The notes under the pieces were generated by a model. The model was not told the origin of the DNA. It worked only from the letters and a program-made list of their open reading frames with translations, and did no database searches. Source: Microcaldota archaeon (GTDB lineage Archaea; Micrarchaeota; Micrarchaeia; Anstonellales; Bilamarchaeaceae). Taken from it: 11,980 nt of DNA. Position 1 is the first letter of the stretch. Every line of letters begins with the position of its first letter. The translations under genes and the position numbers were made by a program. Where the stretch lies: positions 1 through 11,980 of the forward strand of contig DAOVFD010000024.1 in NCBI GenBank assembly GCA_030668565.1. The letters run 5' to 3'. Below, piece after piece: positions 7,253 through 11,980 of this stretch.

Positions 7253-8939
7253 AACAGCTGAATACGAACTGCAATTTCTCTTTTTTGTCAAGCCTGCAGA
7301 ATCCGAATCTTTCAAACTGGATTATTTCATTATCGCTTAACTTCTCACATCCTTTTTCACAATAACCTTCTGCAATCCCAAGGCTTTTCGGATTATAAAT
7401 CCCCTTTTCGTCAAGAAGGTCATGTGGAATAAGCACTGTACATCTGGATTTCCATTTGTCAGCAACCCATTGTATTTTCTTTGGCACCATCGAGTCCTCA
7501 ACAAGTTCACCTAGAAGTTTACTCTCATATTTTTTCAGTAATTTCACATTGCATAAGTCCTTCAGCCTGAAAACCTCTCCTTCCTTCAGATTCTTTGCAT
7601 CATCTGCGCTTATGTAGATATTTTCATCAACAGTGAACTCCCTGAATCCCAGTTTCTTTTTGGGATGCAACGGCATTTTCACTTTTTTCTTCAGGTTTTT
7701 CACAACCAAAGCAGCAGGATTTCTCACAAAGAAATAGTGGTTTGAAATAGGGTCGAGAAGCTTCCTGTTTTCTGCAAGAAGTAATTCCCAGCCCGGCTCA
7801 CTTTCCGACTTTGAAATGCCCAGGGAAAGAACGAAATGCTTTATCGCTTCTGGAAGAACGCCTCTTCTTCTCAATCCTTCGAGCGTAGGTAATCTGGGGT
7901 CGTCCCATCCAAATACCTTTCCGTCCTTCACCATCGGAGTGATGAGTCTTTTGCTGACTGGTGCGTTCTTTATTGCAAGCCTTGAAAACTCAATAAGATT
8001 TGGTTTTTTGAAATCCAGTGTATCGAAAAGCGCATAATACAGTTCATCCCTGAGTTCATACTCTTTGGAACGCATCGGATGAGTAATTCCTTCAAGATGG
8101 TCCAACGCCACAACCGCCATATCATAGGAAGGCCATACCCTGTATTTTTTATTCTGCCTGAAATGTTTTGCTTCAATTATTCTTGCAAGCGTAGGGTCAA
8201 GCATCACAGTATTAAGGGATTTCATATCACCAACAAACCTGACTATTGCATCTCCTGGTTTGTATTTTCCATTGAGCATATTCTTCCATCTTTTCATTTT
8301 CTCTTCAACCACGACGTTCCTGCACATGCATGCCTTTCCGTCTCTTCTTCTCTCGCTTATTCTCTCCTGTGAGCAGATGCAGACATATGCCTTGTTTTTT
8401 CCGAGCAGTTTTTCTATAAATTTGTATATCCTGGACATATTATCCGAAGTATAAGTTTCCTTCTTCCATTTTATTCCAAGCCATGTGAGGCCCTTCTTTA
8501 TCGCATCAACATATTCTTCGGATTCCTTTTCAGGATTCGTATCATCAAAGCGGAGAACCATTTCGCCGACATACGTCTTTGCTGCGGCATAATTCAGCCA
8601 TGCGGCCTTTGCATGACCTATATGGGGATATCCGGAAGGCTCGGGAGGAAACCTTGTAACTACCTCTCCTTCTATTGCATTGGGAAGCTCCAGTTCTTTC
8701 TTCTTCTCTTTTTTCTTTGCATATTTGTATTTCTTCATTTCCTTTTCCATGCCTCCCTTTGAAAGGATGCTGACCTCCTCAATTGTCTTGCTTATAAGCT
8801 CCATGGTTTTTTTCATGTCCTTCCTGGCGTCAGGAAATTCCGCAATCACTTTCCCCACAACTGCCCCGGCATCTGCTTTGCCGTAATCATATGCGTTCTT
8901 CAATACGTGTTTTTTTATTATATTTTGTAGCTTCTTCAT
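7251..8939 (-). CDS. gltX: Glutamyl-tRNA synthetase, archaeal/eukaryotic type
   Basis: The 562-residue protein is a class I aminoacyl-tRNA synthetase that charges tRNA with glutamate. In archaea lacking GlnRS it also makes Glu-tRNA(Gln), which GatDE then amidates. An N-terminal helical region (1-85, ending in a lysine-rich stretch) precedes the Rossmann fold. The fold carries FPPEPSGYPHIGH (HIGH at 106-109) and RFDDTNPEKE. A zinc-type set CxC...CxC lies at Cys187, 189, 204 and 206. The KMSKS loop is VSKRL (328-332), followed by GWDDPRLPTLEGLRRRG and a beta-barrel anticodon-binding domain of the GlnRS type. Length is normal for the archaeal enzyme. The ATG at 8939 is chosen over a GTG at 8948 because AGGTG lies six bases before it. 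Its motifs resemble eukaryotic GluRS and GlnRS more than many archaeal GluRS, so glutamine specificity cannot be fully excluded. Confidence 0.93.
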   Translation of the reverse strand: MKKLQNIIKKHVLKNAYDYGKADAGAVVGKVIAEFPDARKDMKKTMELISKTIEEVSILSKGGMEKEMKKYKYAKKKEKKKELELPNAIEGEVVTRFPPEPSGYPHIGHAKAAWLNYAAAKTYVGEMVLRFDDTNPEKESEEYVDAIKKGLTWLGIKWKKETYTSDNMSRIYKFIEKLLGKNKAYVCICSQERISERRRDGKACMCRNVVVEEKMKRWKNMLNGKYKPGDAIVRFVGDMKSLNTVMLDPTLARIIEAKHFRQNKKYRVWPSYDMAVVALDHLEGITHPMRSKEYELRDELYYALFDTLDFKKPNLIEFSRLAIKNAPVSKRLITPMVKDGKVFGWDDPRLPTLEGLRRRGVLPEAIKHFVLSLGISKSESEPGWELLLAENRKLLDPISNHYFFVRNPAALVVKNLKKKVKMPLHPKKKLGFREFTVDENIYISADDAKNLKEGEVFRLKDLCNVKLLKKYESKLLGELVEDSMVPKKIQWVADKWKSRCTVLIPHDLLDEKGIYNPKSLGIAEGYCEKGCEKLSDNEIIQFERFGFCRLDKKEKLQFVFSC

Positions 8940-8945
8940 CTGAAA

Positions 8946-8950
8946 CACCT
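8946..8950 (-). promoter_or_regulatory. Shine-Dalgarno site of gltX, overlapping the upstream stop
   Basis: AGGTG on the - strand lies six bases before the gltX ATG at 8939 and shares its AG with the TAG stop (8949-8951) of the membrane-protein gene. Confidence 0.6.
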
Positions 8951-9425
8951 AAACAAATACTTCGGAAATCCAACTCCCGACAAAGTTGGTTACAAGTATG
9001 ACGATAACTGCAATAGCAAGATGCTCTAGGATTACCTTGTAGGGGGCAATTTTCTCCTGCTTTGCAAGATAATAACTGTATGCCGAAAGAACAAGAAAAC
9101 CCCATACAATGCTTACCATAATTGCAGTGGAAAGTTCAAATAGAAGAACAGGAACCAGAAAAGTGAGTGCGAATATAAGCTTTGAAAAAAGGGTTGAAAG
9201 TGTCGATTCCCATATTTCCCTTCCGGTGTGTTTCCCCTCGGATTCCTCGGATACATGAATTCCAAGGGCATCTGAGAATGCATCGGCTATTGCTATTGTA
9301 AGTATTCCGCCCATGACAATCATTTTGGAGTGGGTTCCTGCATTCAAACCCACCATAAGGCCAAGAGTGGTAATTACTCCCGAGGTAATTCCGAAACTCA
9401 GGCCGATCTTGACTGAATGGTCCAT
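8949..9425 (-). CDS. VIT1/CCC1-like integral membrane protein
   Basis: The 158-residue protein has about five hydrophobic helices, at roughly residues 8-27, 36-57, 80-99, 100-117 and 134-152. The first resembles the VIT1/CCC1 opening (SFGITSGVITTLGL), and the second runs into DAFSDALGIHVSEESEGK, which matches the family's D-x-x-S-x-x-x-G-x-x-x-S-x-x-S/E motif. VIT1/CCC1 proteins move Fe2+ or Mn2+ across membranes. The archaeal short members are uncharacterised, so iron or manganese transport is family-based inference. A TTG at 9446 would extend the protein into ubiD. The ATG at 9425, four bases after the ubiD stop, aligns better with the family start and implies coupled translation. The stop overlaps the gltX SD. 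Confidence 0.78.
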   Translation of the reverse strand: MDHSVKIGLSFGITSGVITTLGLMVGLNAGTHSKMIVMGGILTIAIADAFSDALGIHVSEESEGKHTGREIWESTLSTLFSKLIFALTFLVPVLLFELSTAIMVSIVWGFLVLSAYSYYLAKQEKIAPYKVILEHLAIAVIVILVTNFVGSWISEVFV

Positions 9426-9429
9426 GCTA

Positions 9430-10737
9430 TCACAGATAATCTTCAATCTTTAACTTCTTATATTCTTCTTTTCTGAATCTATCTTTTCCTTCCAGAGGCA
9501 TTGTTGCATCAAGTCCTACTTTTGTTGTTGCCCTTGTTTCAGGATTTGAAGACGGGTCCAATGAAGAGCCTTTCTGGTCCTTCAGAATAAGAATGTCCCT
9601 CTCTGCCTGGAATCTTGTGGCAATCGCCCATTCGACATCTTTCATATTATGAACATCTATATCATCATCCACTATTACAACATGCTTTAGCGATTTATGA
9701 CCAATAAACGATGCTGTAATCGCCTTGCTCCCCTCATCCTTGTTTTTCTTTTTGATTGAAACAACGGCATGGAGCCAGGAACAACCTCCTTCTGTGAGAT
9801 TTACTCCTGTGCATTCAGTGACCTTGTTGACTTCTTTCCATATCGTCGGTTCTTTGGGCATTCCCATCAGTATCTTGTGCTCCGCACCCCCGGGAAGAAG
9901 TACATGATGAACTGCGTTATTCCTGTGATGTATTTTCGTTATCTTAAACACGCGCTGTTTTCTTATTATATCATAAGTTCCCGTCAAATCCAAAAACGGC
10001 CCTTCATCAACTTCCTCCTTAGTTACAACTCCTTCGTAAACGAATTCCGCATCCGCCGGCACTTCTATCCCATTATCGAGTTTTACCGTATTAACGGGCA
10101 TAAGTGTATTCGCAATTTTCATTTCATCGCTGCCAAGCTCAACAGAAGTTGCTGCTCCAAGAAGAACATTCACCGGTGCGCCTACAACTATTGCAATATC
10201 AAGCTCCCTGCCATTCGCTTCCGCCCTTATTATGAACTGGTCCAGATGCCTTGGGAGTATTCTTGCAACAACTTTATCCTTCCAGACTATCATGAGCCTG
10301 TGGAATGAAAGGTTTCTACCATGCTCCTTGTCGTTTGCAATTACAACCGCGGATGTGTAATAAGGCCCTCCGTCTTTTTCAAGATGAAATGGAATCGGTA
10401 ACTTACCAAGGTCAACATCGGTTATCGTATTTTCCAGAACAGGAGCTTCGCTTTTATCAATTACCTTCGGTTCAGAAGGATTTTCTATTGCATTAAGCAT
10501 TTTCTTTACAAGCTCTTCCTTTTTGCAGCCAAGACATTCTGCAACCAATTCCTTTGATGCAAAAACGTTTCCGGCTATTCTGTAGTCAGAACCCTGAACT
10601 TCGGTAAGCAATGGCTTTGGCTCAACCGAATGCAGAAGTGAAGCGGTTTCAAGTTTAAGCGAAGGCTTCTTTTTAGTTTTAAGCAATTTCCCTTCCTTGT
10701 CCAGTTTTTCAATAAATTCCCTGAATGAAATGTTCAT
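9430..10737 (-). CDS. ubiD: UbiD-family prenylated-FMN-dependent decarboxylase
   Basis: The 435-residue protein is a UbiD-type decarboxylase. Recognisable family blocks include GGPYYTSAVVIAND, NLSFHR (Asn142 and Arg147), ELDIAIVVGAPV, PADAEFVYEG with two glutamates (231 and 235), and EGPFLDLTG. The Arg and Glu residues probably correspond to the catalytic Glu-Arg-Glu network and Asn142 to a cofactor or metal ligand; I assign these by position and not by alignment. It is shorter than E. coli UbiD (about 497), as is usual in archaea. With UbiX nearby, the most likely archaeal role is decarboxylation of trans-anhydromevalonate 5-phosphate to isopentenyl phosphate in isoprenoid synthesis; an aromatic-acid decarboxylase is the alternative. 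The ATG at 10737 is preferred over a TTG at 10752 because GGTGG lies five bases before it. It is the first gene of the cluster leading to gltX. Confidence 0.92.
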   Translation of the reverse strand: MNISFREFIEKLDKEGKLLKTKKKPSLKLETASLLHSVEPKPLLTEVQGSDYRIAGNVFASKELVAECLGCKKEELVKKMLNAIENPSEPKVIDKSEAPVLENTITDVDLGKLPIPFHLEKDGGPYYTSAVVIANDKEHGRNLSFHRLMIVWKDKVVARILPRHLDQFIIRAEANGRELDIAIVVGAPVNVLLGAATSVELGSDEMKIANTLMPVNTVKLDNGIEVPADAEFVYEGVVTKEEVDEGPFLDLTGTYDIIRKQRVFKITKIHHRNNAVHHVLLPGGAEHKILMGMPKEPTIWKEVNKVTECTGVNLTEGGCSWLHAVVSIKKKNKDEGSKAITASFIGHKSLKHVVIVDDDIDVHNMKDVEWAIATRFQAERDILILKDQKGSSLDPSSNPETRATTKVGLDATMPLEGKDRFRKEEYKKLKIEDYL

Positions 10738-10742
10738 GAATT

Positions 10743-10750
10743 CCACCACC
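10743..10750 (-). promoter_or_regulatory. Shine-Dalgarno site of ubiD
   Basis: The doubled element GGTGGTGG on the - strand ends five bases before the ATG at 10737. It fixes that ATG as the start, and the longer TTG frame would place the SD inside the coding region. Confidence 0.6.
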
Positions 10751-10769
10751 AATTTAGATGAACGAATTG

Positions 10770-10777
10770 TTTTAATC
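10770..10777 (+). promoter_or_regulatory. Relict TATA box in front of the HAD gene remnant
   Basis: TTTTAATC is centred about 26-27 bases before the ATG at 10800, the leaderless spacing seen for other genes here. It suggests that the remnant kept its promoter. Confidence 0.35.
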
Positions 10778-10783
10778 TAGAAC

Positions 10784-10791
10784 CTATAAAA
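10784..10791 (-). promoter_or_regulatory. TATA box of the ubiD operon
   Basis: TTTTATAG on the - strand predicts a transcript start near 10761. This leaves a leader of about 24 bases that contains the SD. It would drive ubiD, the VIT-like gene, gltX and the HD gene, which have no other clear promoter between them. Confidence 0.5.
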
Positions 10792-10799
10792 TTATTAAT

Positions 10800-10919
10800 A
10801 TGGCTAAAGGCGTCTTGTTCGATATGGATGGCGTCCTTGAAACAAGCAGTTTTCTGTTATTGACCTCAGCGGGTTTTAATCCTCTAAGAATTGTTAGTCG
10901 CATTTCCGACCAAAAATAA
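10800..10919 (+). pseudogene. Remnant of the 5' end of a HAD-family hydrolase gene
   Basis: A 39-codon frame begins MAKGVLFDMDGVLETSS and ends at a TAA at 10917-10919. The first 13 residues are the classic N-terminus of a HAD phosphatase: a hydrophobic strand followed by motif I, DxDGV, with the nucleophile Asp8 and acid Asp10. After residue 17 the similarity stops, and no motif II, III or IV is found before ubiX begins on the other strand. The body of the gene (normally about 200 residues) is therefore missing. I read this as the preserved start of a gene whose remainder was deleted or replaced. The alternative is a short expressed peptide that resembles HAD by chance, which is unlikely given the exact placement of the motif after the ATG. 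Confidence 0.65.
10894..10913. repeat. 20-base inverted repeat, copy 1
   Basis: TTAGTCGCATTTCCGACCAA is an imperfect palindrome: positions 1-7 pair with 14-20 except one A-C mismatch. It differs from copy 2 at three positions only and lies 32 bases away from it (start to start). Confidence 0.65.
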
Positions 10920-10947
10920 GCAAAATTAGTCGGATTTCGGACTAATT
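10912..10947 (-). terminator. Probable terminator of ubiX
   Basis: Directly after the ubiX stop (10949-10951), the - strand can form a hairpin with an 8-base-pair stem (AATTAGTC with GACTAATT). It is followed by the T-rich tract TTTTGCTTATTTTT. Archaeal transcription often ends at T-rich tracts, with or without a stem. The hairpin is also copy 2 of the inverted repeat, so the same bases could instead serve as a binding site. Confidence 0.5.
10926..10945. repeat. 20-base inverted repeat, copy 2
   Basis: TTAGTCGGATTTCGGACTAA is a near-perfect palindrome with one G-G mismatch at positions 7 and 14; two flanking A/T pairs extend the stem outward. It is separated from copy 1 by 12 A-rich bases. 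Confidence 0.65.
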
Positions 10948-10948
10948 C

Positions 10949-11482
10949 CTATTCCTTCCACCTTTTCATCAGATTGTGCTTTATTCCAAGATGGTCAAGC
11001 ACTCTTGCAACAACGAAGTCAATAACGTCTTCAACCTTTTTAGGCTTATGATAGAAACCAGGGCATGCGGGCATAACTATTCCCCCTGCAAGGACTATTT
11101 TTCTCATATTTTCTATTGCAATAAGCGATAGGGGAGTTTCGCGGACAAGAAGAATGAGTTTTTTCTTTTCCTTAAGTGCAACTTCTGCAGAGCGGGTTAT
11201 AATGTTTGATGAAATGCCATTCGCTATTTGTCCCAGAGTTTTCAGTGAACATGGAGCGACTATAACTGCATCAGGAGGATTTGAACCTGAAACATAAGGA
11301 CAGCTGAAATCACCTTCTTCATAATCCGCATTGGGCAGTTTTACTTTCTCGTATTCTGCAACTGCTTTGGCAGCATTGCTAACCACTATTTTTACATCAT
11401 GTTTTTGTTTTTTCAGGACCTCAGCAAGCCTTTTTCCGTATTGTAAACCTGAGGCTCCGGTTATCGCTATAAGTATTTTCAT
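10949..11482 (-). CDS. ubiX: Flavin prenyltransferase UbiX
   Basis: The 177-residue protein joins a dimethylallyl group to FMN to make prenylated FMN, the cofactor of UbiD enzymes. It opens with the flavin-binding MKILIAITGASG. VIVAPCSLKTLGQIANGI (73-90) is the family's central motif, LLVRETPLSL (111-120) contains the conserved RETP segment that binds phosphate and prenyl donor, and MPACPGFYHKP (137-147) forms the end of the active site. Length is normal for UbiX. The frame stays open upstream to 11830, but family alignment starts at the ATG at 11482, and this ATG is 27 bases from a strong TATA box with no SD, so the transcript is probably leaderless. It lies in the same direction as ubiD, separated by a decayed gene, and should supply UbiD with cofactor. 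Confidence 0.95.
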   Translation of the reverse strand: MKILIAITGASGLQYGKRLAEVLKKQKHDVKIVVSNAAKAVAEYEKVKLPNADYEEGDFSCPYVSGSNPPDAVIVAPCSLKTLGQIANGISSNIITRSAEVALKEKKKLILLVRETPLSLIAIENMRKIVLAGGIVMPACPGFYHKPKKVEDVIDFVVARVLDHLGIKHNLMKRWKE

Positions 11483-11486
11483 GAAA

Positions 11487-11492
11487 TTATAT
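11487..11492 (+). promoter_or_regulatory. Possible TATA box for the deaminase gene
   Basis: TTATAT is centred 23-24 bases before the ATG at 11513, slightly closer than the 26-27 bases seen for other genes here. If transcription starts two or three bases further on, a later ATG (11549, 11552 or 11558) would be the true start. It lies five bases from the ubiX start codon. Confidence 0.4.
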
Positions 11493-11504
11493 GGTGACTG
11501 GATT

Positions 11505-11513
11505 ATTTTTAAA
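11505..11513 (-). promoter_or_regulatory. TATA box, leaderless promoter of ubiX
   Basis: TTTAAAAAT on the - strand is centred exactly 27 bases before the ubiX ATG. Its outer end touches the first base of the divergent deaminase ATG, so the two promoters overlap within 30 bases. Confidence 0.6.
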
Positions 11514-11980
11514 TGAACTGGGAGAAAATTCAGACTGTTGACGAAGAGATGATGCATATGAAAGAAGATGAAAAATTCATGAGAGAAGCGATTAAGATTG
11601 CGGAAAAAGGAATACAAAATGGCCAGACGCCTTTTGGAGCGGTTATTGTGAAGAATGGGAAGGTCATAGTCAGGGGGCATAACCAGGTCTGGAAAGACAC
11701 TGATATTACGGCACATAGCGAGATTGTGGCAATAAGAAAGGCAAACAAGAAACTGAGGAATATCAAATTGAAAGGCTGTATGATTTATTCCACTACTGAG
11801 CCATGCCCGATGTGTTTTTCTGCAGCACACTGGGCAGGTATTGACAGAATAGTCTACGGTGCTTCGATTGATGATGTGAAAAGACTTGGATTCAGGGAGT
11901 TGACTATTTCAGATAAGAAGATGAAAAGATTTGGACATTCTAAAGTGAAAGTTACGGGTGGAGTCCTGAAGAAAGAATGC
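11513..11980 (+). CDS. Zinc-dependent nucleobase/nucleoside deaminase (partial, 3' end missing)
   Basis: The frame runs 156 codons without a stop to the window edge. It has the cytidine-deaminase fold: TPFGAVIVKNGKVI (39-52), the zinc ligand and proton-shuttle pair His68 and Glu70 in TAHSEI, and PCPMC with zinc ligands Cys98 and Cys101. The segments AIRKANKKL and AAHWAGIDRIVYGAS resemble bacterial guanine deaminase GuaD more than TadA or free cytidine deaminase. Guanine deamination is the leading guess, with another nucleobase or nucleoside as the alternative. The usual HAE motif is HSE here, a mild change. Domain similarity begins near residue 22, so the first 12-15 residues may be untranslated and the start may be at 11549-11558. 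It is divergent from ubiX. The protein is probably within a few residues of complete. Confidence 0.86.
   Translation, partial: MNWEKIQTVDEEMMHMKEDEKFMREAIKIAEKGIQNGQTPFGAVIVKNGKVIVRGHNQVWKDTDITAHSEIVAIRKANKKLRNIKLKGCMIYSTTEPCPMCFSAAHWAGIDRIVYGASIDDVKRLGFRELTISDKKMKRFGHSKVKVTGGVLKKEC

Noticed and set aside
10769..10881. A 9-base direct repeat (GTTTTAATC) at 10769-10777 and 10873-10881 flanking the HAD remnant start, as a deletion or insertion scar
   Set aside because: The repeat is short and AT-rich, so chance occurrence is likely. No transposase, terminal inverted repeats or other mobile-element signs are present.
10894..10945. The two palindromic repeats as a minimal CRISPR array
   Set aside because: There are only two 20-base copies separated by a 12-base A-rich gap, with no further copies and no cas genes. 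Spacer length is far too short.
11483..11830. N-terminal extension of the ubiX frame by up to 116 residues
   Set aside because: The extension overlaps the divergent deaminase coding region and lacks similarity to UbiX. The ATG at 11482 matches the family start and the TATA spacing.

Overview
This is a gene-dense stretch of an archaeal genome. It carries a class I glutamyl-tRNA synthetase of the archaeal/eukaryotic branch, a UbiD/UbiX pair, and TATA-like boxes about 24-28 bases upstream of several start codons that have no Shine-Dalgarno (SD) sequence (leaderless genes). Genes inside operons do have SD sequences at 5-6 bases. I cannot place the archaeon in a phylum from this window.

Layout. 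Bases 3-104 are the tail of an unidentified gene. A YgjP-like zinc metallopeptidase (130-816, +) runs tail to tail, with a 16-base overlap, into an unrecognised 259-residue gene with an N-terminal CxxC (801-1580, -). From a divergent promoter region, the + strand then carries a membrane-anchored, sequon-rich protein (from about 1665) and a small helical protein (2780-3265). The latter meets the 3' end of smc (3267-6635, -) with one base between them. Upstream of smc, all on the - strand and reading toward it, is the tight cluster ubiD (9430-10737), a VIT1/CCC1-like membrane protein (8949-9425), gltX (7251-8939) and an HD-domain hydrolase (6670-7242). The first three junctions have SD sequences or coupling overlapping the previous stop codon. 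smc appears to have its own leaderless promoter. Next come a roughly 210-base intergenic region, ubiX (10949-11482, -) and a divergent cytidine/guanine-deaminase-type gene that runs off the right edge (11513-11980, +).

How the genes fit together. UbiX makes prenylated FMN, the cofactor of UbiD decarboxylases. In archaea such a pair is best known for decarboxylating anhydromevalonate phosphate in the archaeal mevalonate route, so lipid-precursor synthesis is the most likely role. gltX, smc and the HD hydrolase are housekeeping genes. No ScpA or ScpB partner for SMC is seen here.

Most notable points: a decayed start of a HAD-phosphatase gene between ubiD and ubiX; twin 20-base inverted repeats next to it; a 30-base divergent promoter serving ubiX and the deaminase; a GluRS with eukaryotic-GluRS/GlnRS-like active-site motifs; and three conserved-looking but unrecognised proteins. 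I found no mobile element, CRISPR array or RNA gene, and nothing that clearly amounts to a new system.
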